This document shows, in pieces, positions 33,861-46,681 of a stretch of 64,000 bases of DNA. A model generated the notes under the pieces. It was not told where the DNA came from and did no database searches. It saw only the letters and a list, made by a program, of their open reading frames with translations. Position numbers and translations under genes: made by a program. Source of the DNA: Glebionis coronaria (taxonomy: Eukaryota > Streptophyta > Magnoliopsida > Asterales > Asteraceae); assembly GCA_025667525.1 (NCBI GenBank), contig CM046877.1, forward strand, positions 620,076,580 through 620,140,579, given 5' to 3'. Numbering within the stretch: position 1 is the first letter of the stretch; the number at the start of each line of letters is the position of its first letter.

Positions 33861-35067
33861 GACTGGTATCTCTTTGCAACATTTGAAATATAAGTAGTGT
33901 TTGTATTGTGACTTATTTAACTAACAGCTTATTAATAAGCTGTTTTCAGCTTATTCCTTTAAGTTTTTTTTCATTTAGTATTTTTCTTTTGTTTTTATAT
34001 AGGGTTAGGACTTTTTGGTGCAAAAATATTATTTTTCCCGTACTTATTTAATTTTTTAGGATTATTTTTAGTTTAAATTTTGAAAAGTGAATAAAAAATA
34101 GAAAAAGCATTTTAAAAATCCAAAAAAATAGTTTTTAGGTTTTTAATTATATTTTTGAGGTTTACAGCTAAAAAAGTTTTCAAAAAGTCTTATTTTTGAT
34201 TTTATAGGATTTTAGGGTTTTTATCCAACTTTAAAATTTAATATAAAATTATTAAATAGGTTTTAGAAACTTTTAATTGAATTTTTGTCTTAGTTACAAT
34301 ATTTTAGATTTTTGGTAATTTTTTAGAATTTTTTTATGAACTTTGAATTTTTTTTGATTATTTTATTATTATTTTATTATTAAAAATTGAAAGTTTGTTT
34401 TTTCTACTTTTTATATTTTTCCTAGATTTTAGACACTAAATTAGGAATTTTTTAACTTTCCAAATCTTTTTAGGACTTTTCAATTATTTTCTAGAATTAA
34501 TTTAAGTTTTAATTGATTTTAATAGTTTTTAGGTGTTTAAAAATAGTTTAATTTGGTTTTGAAATTTTAAAAAAAGTTTTTAGCTTAATTTGGATATTTT
34601 TGAGGTTTACAAACTTTAAGATCTTGTTTAGGGCTTTTTAATAATTAATTGTGATTTTTAGGGCTTTAATTAGCATTAAAAAGTCATTATCTAATTAATT
34701 AAAAGGTTTTAACAAGTTTGGATTTTTTGTAAACTCTTAGAATATTATTGGGGATTTTTAGTAATTTTTAGGAATTTTTAGGTTAAAATTTTAATTTTTG
34801 CACTATTTACGGTTTTGCGTGATCGCCTTTTTCGTTTTAGTTTAATCCGTCTTCATAACCGTCTTTCTCTTCTAATCTCATTGCTTTCTTTCTTTCTCAA
34901 TCATATAATCACAAATCATTAATCAATTCTTAACACAACGCACTTGCCTCCTCGAGAACGAACTCACTTTTAGGGTCATTCACACACGGTTTTCCTAAAT
35001 CGCCGTGCACACTTGCCCTATTTATTGCTCTTTTCCTAAAGGGTAGTAAAAACTTCAACAATCATTT

Positions 35068-35085
35068 TGGCGCCGCTACCGGGGA
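35068..35085 (+). other. Primer-binding site, element B
   Basis: TGGCGCCGCTACCGGGGA begins three bases after the LTR end and complements the 3' end of plant tRNA-Asp apart from one or two positions. Confidence 0.9.
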
Positions 35086-35813
35086 GGCGTGTTGTGTTTT
35101 GATTGAACCATTGTTGTTTTTATACTAGCCATAATTAGTATTTGTATTAGTAGCACTCTACTAATACGTATTGTCGTTTTTCGGTTTTTGTGTGAATATT
35201 ATTAATATATTGTATACGTAGAACAATAAATTCACAAGTACTCCAAATACGTGAGAAATCACAACCTTGACTTGGGAGGTCATTACCCAATCATTGTATT
35301 CGAATCTCAAACCAAAGAAAAAAGGCAAAAATAGATAAATACTTTCGAGAAACTCGATTTTGAAAAATACAAACTATAAGGTGGGTATAAGGCGGTTGTA
35401 TTTCACGACCTAAAGGAAAAAGGCTCTTAAGTGCTTCGCTCCGCCTCGTTTCCTCCGCTTGCTTGTGCGTGTTTGATTTTGAGAGTGAATCGAAGGTTTT
35501 GCCGCCCAAAGTATTATTACATATCATATATATTTTCTTGGTTTCTATTGATTAAACCCTCTTGAACGATTTGGTGTTCCACCATCGTTCTAAAGTCATC
35601 GAAGGCGTTCACTTCACGTGATCGTTTTCATTCCTTGAGGCTTCTTTAATCGAGAGATTTGATTAAGGAGGAGATTTGTAGATTTTTGTCTACCTAATAC
35701 ATTTCACCAATTTCCAAAAAAAGTTAATACCATCAAAAACCACAAAAAAATTGAAAAATACAAAACACCAAAAAAAATTTTCTTTACTCGTCTCCTCATT
35801 GTACGTGACGTTT
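35086..35813 (+). other. Element B leader
   Basis: This is about 730 bp of untranslated sequence between PBS and the gag ATG at 35814. It aligns with the element C leader (57028-57757). No gene is seen. Confidence 0.75.
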
Positions 35814-38800
35814 ATGCTCACTCGTAATCAAGCAAAACGTGCACGTAGACGAAAGAACAAAACTCCCACTCCAACTCATTCTAGTGAGGAGTCTCCTATT
35901 GACGAACCCATTGTACGAGAAGCACCAACCATGGCGAATCGAACAATGATGGAGTTACTTCAAGCACCCACCGAGGGTTATGGAGAAGCTATTGTGATTC
36001 CCGCTATCCTTGCGGAGAATTTTGAGGTGAAAACGGGTTTGTTGTCGATGATCTAAAACAACAAATTCCGTGGTGATGAGAAGGACAATCCCCACAACCA
36101 TATCCGCCAATTTAATCGTCTTACCGCCACGTGCAAATTTAAGGATGTCTCGAATGACTCGATTAAGATGATGCTTTTTCCGCATTCCTTAGCGGGGCCC
36201 GCTAAAATTTGGTTAGAGAAAGAGCCACCCAATTCTATATTGACGTGGAAGGATCTCGTTTCAAAATTTGTGAACCAATTTTTTCCGCCCTCTAAGACTA
36301 CGCATTTGAAAAATGAGATTTCTAAATTTTCACAAGAATCAAATGAAAGTTTTTCAACGGCTTGGAATAGGTTTAAGGAGATGTTACATGAATGTCCTCA
36401 TCACGGTTTTACCGATTTGCACCAAATAGACACGTTTTACAATGGACTTAACGATCATGAAAGAGATTATTGAAATGCCGCCGCGGGTGGTAATTTTTTG
36501 TGTAAAACGGTTGAAGAAGCTTTGGTCATAATTGAGAATAGGTCTAAGGTTTATAGCCCTCGTAACACACCGAGTGTTGCCAAAATGGGCTCATCCTCGT
36601 CTCGTAGTATCAATGCCTTACATGATGAAGCTAATGAGGAAAATCGGTTTTTCGATAGGTTTTCGACTCTTATGTCCCATTGGAAAGCTCAAGAAGCTTC
36701 AAATTCCGCTTCGGTTAAAGCGGTTTCTAAGAGTTGTTTGTCGTGTGGTGGAGCTCATGATCTTTCCGAGTGCATTACCGCGGATGGTAACACTTCGAGT
36801 GCTTATATAGCCACGGGAACTTATAACCAAAACGGTCAAGGTTCCCGCCAAAATCAAGCTCCACCAAATCAAAATGCTAATAATTATCGAAACAACAACC
36901 AAGGGTGGTAATTATCAAGGCAATCAACAAAATTACAACAAGGGTAATTATCAAAGTGGAAATGGGCAAATTTCAAACCAAAACCAAAACCATGATTTTC
37001 AAACTTCAACTCAAGGTTTTAAAAATGATCACACCAAAAATCTTCAAGGAGAGTTTTTGAATTATGCAAAGGCTAATGATGCTAAGTTTGATAATATGCA
37101 ACGTGAAATGGTTAGCTTAAGATCCGAGTTGAAAAACAAGCTTAAAAACGAACTTGCTAATGAACTTAAAACTCATGCTAATAAAATGGAAGGAAATGTC
37201 ACACGACTCCAACAAAATCAACAAAAAATGAAGCAAGGTCAACATGAGATTAAGCAAGAGTTGTTAAAAGCGGATGCTAGGCAATCTAAGTTTTAGGACC
37301 GTATGGCTAAAATGTTTGAAGCTATCATGTGTAAGCCCTCTTCTTCGGGTGGTCTTCCTAGTGATACCATCGTGAACCCGAAAGGAGAATTGAAGGTTGT
37401 TACTACTCGTAGTGGTAAAACTTTCAAAGAACCCATTTCTCGTCCAAGAACTTCTATGGAGAAGGAAAAAGAGAAAGAACCTGAGGTGTTGGTCGAAAAG
37501 GAGCAAATTACAAGCCCACGAAGTACCGCTCAAACCACACCTACGGTTGAACCCACACCAATCATGGAACCCGAGATTCCAAGGCCGATGCCTATGCCCC
37601 AACCCACACCACCTTTACCCTACCCTTCTAGACGAGACAAGGAAAAGGCACAAGAACGAAATAATTATCAATTTGAACTCTTTATGAAAATGTTTCGTGA
37701 CTTGCATTTTAATATAAGTTTTGCCGACGCCTTAGTCATGATGCCTCGATTTGCCGCGAACTTCAAAAGTATGTTGAATAACAAAGAAAAATTGCAAAAA
37801 TCGTCTAGTTGTTCATCGGTTTTTCTAAGCCGCATACCTCAAAAAGTCGGTGATCCTGAAAAGTTTTTAATCCCATGTGCTATACAAGACATGGAAGAAT
37901 GCTACGCCTTGGCCGATCTTGGTGCTAGTATTAATTTGATGCCTCTTGAGATTTTTAAATCGCTCAATCTTCCCAATCTCACTCCTTCAAGAATGTCAAT
38001 CGAGATGGCCGATCATTCTATGATTTTAGCTTGTGGAGTAGCCGAGGACGTCTTTGTGAAAGTTGGAAAGTTCTACTATCCCGTAGACTTTATTGTTGTT
38101 GACATTCCTATCGATCCTAAAGTTCCGTTAATTTTAGGTCGATCTTTTTTGGATACCTCGAGAGCACTTATCGATGTGCATGCAAGAAAAATCACTCTTC
38201 GTTTCAATGAGGAAGAACTCGTCATTAACGCAACTCCAAACTCCACACTTTCTCATGTGTATCCTATCACATATTTGTACAATGTCAATCCCATCAAAAA
38301 CATTTGCAAAAAGATTTCAAATAGAGTTTTAGGAGTTGTTGAGAAAAATGAAGTTCCGTCCCCTCCGCCGGTGGAGGTTAAGAGTGTTAAGCCTACGATT
38401 CCAATCTCGAATGATTCTTCGGATGATGAATGTGTTGATCCCGATGGGGGAGTTTTCTTTGTCGACAAACGTTTTGAAAACTTGCCACCACCTATACCAA
38501 AACGGTTTCAAAATCTGAGAATTTTTAGTGTGACTAACATTGCTTTAGATACACCAAATATTTTTGACATAATTAAATCGGGTTTTCACAAGGAGAGTTT
38601 AAAAGATGAAAAAGGAAAAGATTTTGAATTGAATTTAAAAGATTTTTCTACAATTCTAACTCCGTCATCACCACGTGATTTGAGTGCTACAAGCTCGTCT
38701 TCTCCTTTTGACGATGCTTTGTGTGGACTTAGTGTGGGTGAATTCCCTTATGTTCCCTCCCCTTTCTCCACCGAGGACGAGATATTTGATCCTGGAATTG

Positions 38801-39057
38801 CTTATAAAGGGAAATCTCGGTCTTCCACCGATGCAATAAATGGAAAATCTTTTCATTTGATTGGTGCGAGTCTACCTCGAGTAGCTCAATGTTTTCATGA
38901 CTTACCCATTGTCCCACCCTTCTATTTCTTCTCATCTATTTTCTTGAAACTCTTTGAGTTTTTGTTGGCACATGATGAAGTGGCGTTGGTTTGTTTTTCC
39001 AATGAAAACGAGAACGCCATCTTCGATCCCAGTATTTTGCACCATCAAAGGACTTAG
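35814..39057 (+). pseudogene. gag-pro: Element B Gag-protease, broken
   Basis: The start is ATG 35814 (MLTRNQAKRAR), the counterpart of the element C start. Lesions relative to C: TAA at 36053-36055 where C has CAA, TGA near 36471 where C has Leu, an insertion causing a frameshift near 36905, and TAG at 37294-37296 where C has Glu. The final 584-codon stretch from 37303 is open. It holds the retropepsin motif with catalytic Asp at 37915-37917 and ends with a hydrophobic segment and NAIFDPSILHH. The zinc knuckle is CLSCGGAHDLSEC (CX2CX3HX4C). No RT or integrase follows. Confidence 0.9.
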
Positions 39058-40962
39058 TCCTTAATACCGGTTGTTTTTTGGGCCTTGTTTATCATGTAAG
39101 CCCCACCAAAAATTGACCATACCATGATAATCCCTAAATGATCACATTTATGGGGATTCGAGTCGAGCTTTTGACTCGGTTATCAAAAACAAGGTGCCTC
39201 GTGGGGGAGACCTATGCTTATCCATGTACATATTATTGCTTTCTAATTAGTGTAATGTGAGGGGATATGTGCCCTTCCAACCTTTGTTCCGTGGTTGTTT
39301 GTGCATTGTGGTTTTTAGATCATGATCTTCACGATTGGAGCCCTCTCGTGTTCGTTTTATTGGAGCACTCGATCGTTTGCTTTGAAGACTTTCTCAATAT
39401 CCAAATGATATATCCTTATATGTTCTAACCTTAGGTTTTTAGCACACTTCATAAACGGCTATTAATTTATTGGTTACACCCTTTCCATGCTAGATTAGGC
39501 ATTCGACTAAGTCTCTAGTATGGGGGTGTTTGCACCCCTAGACTCGAAACATTGAGGACAATGTTTAACTTTAGTATGGGGGGTGAATAGATACTTGCCT
39601 TGCCAAACCTTCCCGCTTTCCAAAGATTATCTTTTTGTTTATCGTTTTGTTGCAAAATAAGGCTAAAAATGGCCAAATTTTAAATTTTTTCTCATGTTTC
39701 ATAAGTGTTTGAAGACATGAATGTAGGTTTTCCGATGGCGAGAATAAGAGTAATTTTTGACTCGACCGTGCGTGTTGAGCACTTAGCTTTAATTCCTTAA
39801 CTACACATTAGGCTAAGTCTCTTAAATGAGGACGAGAAATGATAGAGTTAATTATAAGTTACTATGCTAAACGTAGAGTACTCGTATTCTTTCAAAAACT
39901 CATGTGTTCTCGTTGTTTGCTTATTCTCCCTTCGCATGTAAATATTTTTTGCTTAATAAATATTGACTTAGCGGTTTAGTTAGGATTGTTGGGTTTCTAG
40001 TCTTTTCTAGTAGCTTCCGTGTAATTAAATTGGGAAGACATTAAGGTATCGCCAGCGTCACGGTTTTGAAGTATTGGCACCCGAATAATCGAAAGCTTCA
40101 CCTAATAATAAGATTTCAAGTGCTCACCTAAATCAAGCAAACAATTTGAAGCCCCACAAGGCCTAAAATCTATGCAAAAATTGAAAGTGAATCAAGCCTT
40201 AATCTTCAAAGCTTTAAAGATCCAAAATTCGCTTGAGCGTGAGGATATACGTCTTTGGCTAATAAAACCACCGATGAGGCGGATAATAAAAGGCAAGGCA
40301 AGACCGAAGTCATAATAAAAGCTTCATGGCGAAGTTGAATAAAAGATGGAGGTAAACCAAAGATAATAAGGCCCTTCCGTTAGGGGGCGTATAAAAGTCT
40401 TGGTAATAAGTCTCATGTTCAAAACCGTTATAAAACCGTGTTTATCGATTCTTCTTGTCAACTTAATTTTTTAACATCGTTGTCTATTAGGAGGGGTTAT
40501 TGATTTGATGGTCTTAGTTACACCGTTAGGACTCTATTTTTAGACCTAAATCTCTATTATCGCATAAGTCAATGATGTATCCTCGTGAAACATTCAAGAC
40601 AAAATAAAATATAAGAGATACAACTTAGGAATAATGGGAGGATAAGTACGTGATTAGGGCATATGAGTAGTGTTAGCATTACTAACTTATAATGACAATG
40701 ATCTCGTTGCACGCTTGGCATGGAATTAAGGTGAAAATCGAGGACGATGAAATTATTTCTAACGAAGCATTCACGTGTTCTTGTTCTATGAACCTAAACG
40801 TCCCATTTTGCGATGAAAATCATACATTATGTCTAAAACACAAGTATTAGTAATAGTTGTAGTGTAGCTAGTTTATCATTTCAATAAAGTGAATAAAATG
40901 AATTTTGGAGGTGCTATGATACTTTATTCTAGCATTGCGTGAGGGCACGGCAATGGTTTAGT
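39058..40962 (+). other. Element B 3' non-coding region
   Basis: About 1.9 kb holds no credible gene. Parts near 39640-39950 and after 40540 align with elements C and A. The middle (about 39980-40540) diverges or carries deletions and replacements. Confidence 0.75.
40933..40955 (+). other. PPT-proximal hairpin, element B
   Basis: CATTGC-GTG, loop AGGG, CAC, a bulged G, then GCAATG: nine pairs, seven bases before the purine tract. It is identical in element C and covaried in element A. Confidence 0.75.
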
Positions 40963-40971
40963 ATGGGGGAG
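40963..40971 (+). other. Polypurine tract, element B
   Basis: ATGGGGGAG lies directly against the 3' LTR start TGATGAGAC. Confidence 0.85.
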
Positions 40972-43900
40972 TGATGAGACTGCTTTTATACATGGTCTCA
41001 TCGTCCAAATCGGGCTTAAAATGCATAAAATATCATTAAAACTGCCAAATATATGCTCGTGTTTGTTGCTTGTGTATTTTAGGTATAGATATTGAGGAAA
41101 AGGCAAAAGATCACAAGAATCATTCAAAAAACGAACACGGGAAACGAAGCCGCACAATGAACCGGACCCAAGTTTTGAATTTCCAAAAATACCCTTGAAG
41201 AATTGAAGATTAGCAAGTTTGGTCCCTTAACTTTTGAAGATTAACACTTTATACCCCTCAAATATTCATAATTACGAATAGGGTCCCTAAAGTTTGAAGA
41301 TATTACAAGTTCAGTCCTTGAAGAATGAAGAAAGTACAAAAGAAGCCCTTGGAACAAGTTTATAAAAAGATTGTGCCAAAAATGACAAATTAGCAAAGTT
41401 ATTACAAAGGGAAATGAAGTTTGTGCCATTTTATACAAAGTGAAAGAGAAAGGAACCTTGGGGGATCAATTCTGTCAAACACCCAAACTTACACACCCAA
41501 CCAGAACTGGACACGTCACCTTAACCCAAACCCTTACCCATTTACCCTACCCAACCCGTCCATTAACCCAACACCCAGGTTTATTTAATAACCCTGGTCA
41601 AAGCACCCAGTCAACTCTTTAATTTTCCCACTAAACAAACAATTTAAAAACCAAATCCCCCATTTCGGATTAAAACACCCACCTGCTTATCCCCAAATCC
41701 CATGAACCCTAAATCCTAATCACACCCAAATCAAAGGGGTTTTAAGCACAACCCTCCAGATCCCTAATTAAACCTCAAATGTCCACATCCCAACCAAAAC
41801 CCCCCTCACTAGACAACCCCATGTGACACTTTGGTACTCCCCTGCACCCATCACTTTCCCCAAACCCAACACCAGACACATCCAACGCCTCCTAGCAACT
41901 ACTTGGTCCCCAAGACCAAACAAACGTCCAAGATGAAGTTTTCACAACTGGCATATCACATGAGAGCTTATTGACCAAGATTCCAGTCAAAGAACAAGGT
42001 CAAATTTGGATTTTCTAGTATTAGGGTTTTGCACATTTATTATTTTAATCAGTATTCTAGAATAGTCCTAGTAGTAGTATAAATAGGGAATGTGCATGTA
42101 CATTTCCTCTTGTTCCAGATTTTCCTCAAACATTTGTAATCCTTTTTTAAATGTTATAAAGTTGGTATTTTTGGTTAAAAATTGTAATTCCTTTTATTAT
42201 TTTTGAAATTTGGTGTATGTTTGAGAATCTGAGTTCCATTTTTCCATTGTGAAACTATTTTCAAGTTTCAGTTTTTAGAAAGGTTTTAAAAAAGGTGATA
42301 AATTTCAGAAATCTTAGAATCCTTGAAGTGAAAGTGGATTGGACATCTTGAGGATTTCTGAAGTTGAGCTTGTTTTAAAACGTGTTTAAGGTTCCAAGGT
42401 TTGTTGGATTTTAAGGTTTCAAAAAAGATTTTGAAGAAAAATCAGTCCTTCTTATTTTTCCTTGTTGTTAACTCTTACTGTTGTATAAGCTCTCCATAAG
42501 CTGCTGACAACAGCCTATGGTTAAGCTTATATAGCTTGTAGTTGGTGTCTTTGTTGGTTGTGTTTGTGTAGGATCAAAACAAGGACAAAGGATACCATTG
42601 TTATCATCTTTTTGCAGCCAAAAGCCCCAAGGTTTAGCACAAGCCTCCAGCTTGTGGGAGGTGACATAGCAGTCACTGTTGGGCCTGGATGTAGGCCCAA
42701 CAAGGTAGTCCATTGTTTCCTATTTCAGTTTTCTCTTATTTGATTAAGTGTGATTTGTATGATTTTGCATGAAAGTTTTTCATTTGTTTGTTTGAGTGTT
42801 GGATAATGCTTATTTAGGAGTTGTATGCATGATTAGAACTTGTTTAATCAGTTTGCTTTAGTTTTGTTAAGATTTGGTCTGAAAAAGTTGATTTTCAGTT
42901 TATAAAGGGGTGTTTGGATTAGGGATTAAGAAGGGTTTAATGTTTTAAATCTTGCTTGTAAACCTGTCTAAATACACTTACTAGGCAGTTGTAGGTTGTA
43001 TGTGCACTAAGTTTTCAGTTGGGTAAGATATTGTACACAGTTGCATGCTTAAATATTAGAAAACATAGCATTAATCAGAAACATGCCTTCTTGTGCCTGA
43101 TTTTGTTGAAATTTGGCCATCAAATTTGATAAGTTGCTAGTGATTAGGAGATTTAGGGATTGTGAAGTGATTATATGCTGAGTGGTTGATTATTGTGCAA
43201 GTTTAAAGTCATTGAATCTCACTATTTTGCCAAGTAAACCAACAAACACTCTCAGACCTGCCTAAGCATTAATCAGAAACTTTTGTGCTTATTTGTGTGA
43301 TTTTTGGCTAAGTGATTTGCTGTTTTTGTGTTAGCATTGACTCCCTATACTCAACTGAGTATAGGGGTGCCCCATTTGTCCATCAAAACCAACACAAACT
43401 CAAGAATCAAGCCCCTCTTGATCCTATTTGCACAAGTGAAGAAACCTTTTTGCTTGTGTTCTTAAAAACTTTATCAGGGCACGTTTTATTAATTATAAGG
43501 CTTAATCTTGTTTAATTTGGATTGAAGTTTGAGATTTGAGTAAGTTAAGATTGCTGGATTGAGTTTTTAAAGTTTAAAAAGAAAAAAAATAAAAAGTAAA
43601 AAGGACGTGGCCAAGACTCGAACTTGCGCCACTCCTCCCACACACCAACGCGTTTACCAAATGCCCTAGGGTCTTTGACTGGTATCTCTTTGCAACATTT
43701 GAAATATAAGTAGTGTTTGTTTTGTGACTTATTTAACTAACAGCTTGTTAATAAGTTGTTTTCAGCTTATTCCTTTAAGTTTTTTTTCATTTAGTATTTT
43801 TCTTTTGTTTTTATATAGGGTTAGGACTTTTTGGTGCAAAAATATAATTTTTCCCGTACTTATTTAATTTTTTAGGATTATTTTTAGTTTAAATTTTGAA

Positions 43901-44881
43901 AAGTGAATAAAAAATAGAAAAAGCATTTTAAAAATCCAAAAAAATAGTTTTTAGGTTTTTAATTATATTTTTGAGGTTTACAGTTAAATTTTTTTTTCAA
44001 GAAGTCTTATTTTTGATTTTATAGGATTTTAGGGTTTTTATCCAACTTTAAAATTTAATATAAAATTATTAAATAGGTTTTAGAAACTTTTAATTGCATT
44101 TTTGTCTTAGTTACAATATTTTAGATTTTTGGTAATTTTTTAGATTTTTTTTATAAACTTTGAATTTTTTTTTGATTATTTGATTATTATTTTATTATTA
44201 AAAATTGAAAGTTTGTTTTTTCTACTTTTTTTATTTTTCCTAGATTGTAGACACTAAACTAGGAATTTTGTAACTTTCCAAATCTTTTTAGGACTTTTCA
44301 GTTATTTTCTAGAATTAATTTAAGTTTTAATTGATTTTAATAGTTTTTAGGTGTTTAAAAAAAGTTTAATTTGGTTTTGAAATTTTAAAAAATAGTTTTT
44401 AGCTTAATTAGGATATTTTTGAGGTTTACAAACTTTAAGATCTTGTTTAGGGCTTTTTAAATTAATTGTGATTTTTAGGGCTTTAATTAGCATTAAAAAG
44501 TCATTATCTAATTAATTAAAAGGTTTTAACAAGTTTGGATTTTTTGTAAACTCTTAGAATATTATTGGGGATTTTTAGTAATTTTTAGGAATTTTTAGGT
44601 TAAAGTTTTAATTTTTGCACTATTTACGGTTTTGCGTGATCGCCTTTTTCGTTTTAGTTTAATCCGTCTTCATAACCGTCTTTCTCTTCTAATCTCATTG
44701 CTTTCTTTCTTTCTCAATCATATAATCACAAATCATTAATCAATTCTTAACACAACGCACTTGCCTCCTCGAGAACGAACTCACTTTTAGGGTCATTCAC
44801 ACACGGTTTTCCTAAATCGTCGTGCACACTTGCCCTATTTATTGCTCTTTTCCTAAAGGGTAGTAAAAACTTCAACAATCA
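40972..44881 (+). repeat. 3' LTR of element B
   Basis: This 3,910 bp copy opens with the U3 hairpin GATGAGAC/GTCTCATC (40973-40980 and 40995-41002). It ends CAACAATCA, then GGCGC. Confidence 0.95.
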
Positions 44882-44888
44882 GGCGCCA
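44882..44888 (-). other. Primer-binding site of element A, split by element B
   Basis: With B and one GGCGC removed, the minus strand after the A LTR reads AA then TGGCGCCGCTGCCGG, a tRNA-Asp-type PBS. The remaining half lies at 31136-31149. Confidence 0.88.
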
Positions 44889-44890
44889 TT

Positions 44891-46667
44891 TGATACTTGG
44901 TTTTTGACACCCCGTATAAAAATTAAAGTTCGAAGTAGTGGTCTTATCGAATTGATCTAGGTTCTATGTGAATCAGTCGTTCTTTGGTGAAAACAAAAGT
45001 TGTATCGTTGTAGTATATTAAAAAGCAAAGACTTAAATGTAAATGACGTTAAAATAAATGGCGTTAAAATAAAATGGGTTTATAATAAATCTAAGTCTAA
45101 TTTAAAGAAAGGGTGCAATATTAAAAACTTTGAAAAGTAAAATAACGAGAAATTAAGTGACTTGAAAGTAAAGCGTGACGAAAATTAAAATTGACAAGGT
45201 ATTAAAATGAGAACGTAAAAATTAAACAAGAAAAAATATAAAAACAACCTACCATCAGAATATAAATTCCGATCAAACTATGATCGGAATGTACCTCGTC
45301 GGAATATCTAAACCAACCTGTCGGAATGTTGATTGAAAACACCAGATCGGAATATGTCACCTTTTCAGATCGGAATAACAAAACAAACATCAGATCGTAA
45401 TAAGGTCCAATCGGAGTACACTTACCTTTCTTGTCGGAATGTCGATCGGTAAACCCGATCGGAATATCTCACCTTTTCTCTGATCGGAATAACCAAGCTG
45501 AAACCCTAGATTGGAATGTGTAGAACCAACCCTGATCGGAATAACTTACCTTTGATCGGAATGAGAGTAGACCCCTAATCGGAATACCATAAACTCCCCT
45601 GATCGGAATACACTAAAGCTACACTAATTGGAATGTCAAAACCCTTTTCCAACCAAGCAAGGAGTGCTGGTCGGAATGGGAAACCCATATCCGATCACTA
45701 GATCGGAATACATAAGAAAAAGCACAAAATAAGCTAGAAAAATAAGCTAATAATCAAATAAGCACACAACAAAAATCCTAAGGCAAACCGTATAAGAAAA
45801 AGCTACTAAACTGAAATTTAAAGACTTTTATAACACGAAAAGAAAAGGTTTACGAAAAACAATCTTTTATATAAAAATAACTTTTATAAAAAAACTTTAT
45901 AAACTTAAAGATAAACACAATAAGCTACAAAAAATCAATGATCTAAAACAATCAAAAGCATAAAAACATAATCTTTAATCAAATAAGCAAGACAATAAGC
46001 ATGTAAACAAAGATTTCAAGCAAAGAAAGAAAGGTAGAATGAGAGATAAAAACAAGAAAATTAAAGAACACTTACTTGGAAATTAAAGGAAATAAAAGTG
46101 CAAGACAAGTATTTAAATTGACATGTATTTAAAGAGCTAGAAATTAAAAGGTGGAAGAACTAGTGTCACTCTAGCCAACAAGTGTAAAAATGAAATGCTA
46201 ATGACTATATATAGGGGAGGATTAGGAAGCTTCCTCCCCTCCTTCATTTCTTCTTAATTGCACCATTAAGTCCTTCCCTTCTTAATCTTTTGTTAATCTT
46301 GGATTTTAATGACTTATGGCTCGGGATTTCTTTAAACTCGTCTTTTAATTCTTCAATAAATAAAACTCGAGTTCTTCGGCTTTTGGTAAACTTCCGTCTT
46401 TTGACTTTTTCTTCGATAAATCTTCAGAATTGGTCTTGGACTTCCGTTCTTTATGCACTCTTGACTTCTTGACCTCGTCTTTCATCTTTTTCTTCAATAA
46501 AAGCCCGTAAATGCCCGTGTTTTCTCCACTTTTCACCTTTTCGTCCTAAATCACAACAAAAACACAAACCACGCATAATCCCGACATAAAAGACATAAAT
46601 TACACGTTTTGGCCCGGTTATTATTGTAATTAAGTGATAAAAAGGATGTGTGTTTACACACCTATCA
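44891..46667 (-). repeat. 5' LTR of element A
   Basis: This is the right-hand copy, 1,777 bp. It carries the sense TATA at 46206-46213 and the ATTCCGA array (about 45250-45710) downstream of it, with more decayed units than the left copy. It is followed by TCGGG at 46668. Confidence 0.95.
45250..45710 (-). repeat. ATTCCGA array in element A 5' LTR
   Basis: This is the same array as 24280-24735. In this copy it would lie in the RNA leader, because the TATA box at 46206 is upstream in the sense direction. Confidence 0.88.
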
Positions 46668-46681
46668 TCGGGCGTCGAGAA

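Larger units (their letters stand above)
31150..35064 (+). repeat. 5' LTR of element B
   Basis: At 3,915 bp this is a very long LTR. TATA lies 1.1 kb in, so about 2.8 kb of R-U5 should be transcribed. That part contains the hairpin domain 32818-32881, the hairpin 33525-33548, a tRNA-like antisense segment near 33790-33860, and AT-rich sequence from 33900 to 34800. The short frames inside it show no conservation as proteins. Confidence 0.95.
31150..44881 (+). mobile_element. Gypsy element B: RT-less Gag-Pro LTR element, TSD GGCGC
   Basis: LTRs of about 3.9 kb (31150-35064 and 40972-44881; TGATGAGAC...CAACAATCA) enclose PBS, leader, broken Gag-protease, 3' non-coding region and PPT. GGCGC at 31145-31149 and 44882-44886 is the target duplication. 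The target is the primer-binding site of element A, and B lies in the opposite orientation. By eye LTR divergence is about 2%. B is the same family as element C: LTRs and proteins align throughout. Confidence 0.95.
23917..46667 (-). mobile_element. Gypsy element A: RT-less Gag-Pro LTR element, TSD TCGGG
   Basis: LTRs of 1,774 and 1,777 bp (TGATAC...CCTATCA) bound the element. TCGGG at 23912-23916 and 46668-46672 is the target duplication. Transcription is on the minus strand, so the right LTR is the 5' one. Excluding the nested element B, the internal region is about 5.5 kb. It contains PBS, leader, one Gag-protease frame, a conserved 3' non-coding region and a purine-rich tract. No RT, RNase H or integrase is present. 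By eye the LTRs differ at roughly 3%, making A the oldest of the three large gypsy copies. Confidence 0.95.

Noticed and set aside
34000..34800. AT-rich B LTR segment considered as a scaffold attachment region or origin
   Set aside because: Base composition alone is not evidence, and no specific motif was seen.
35955..36185. Minus-strand frames inside element B gag
   Set aside because: They are antisense shadows of Gag.
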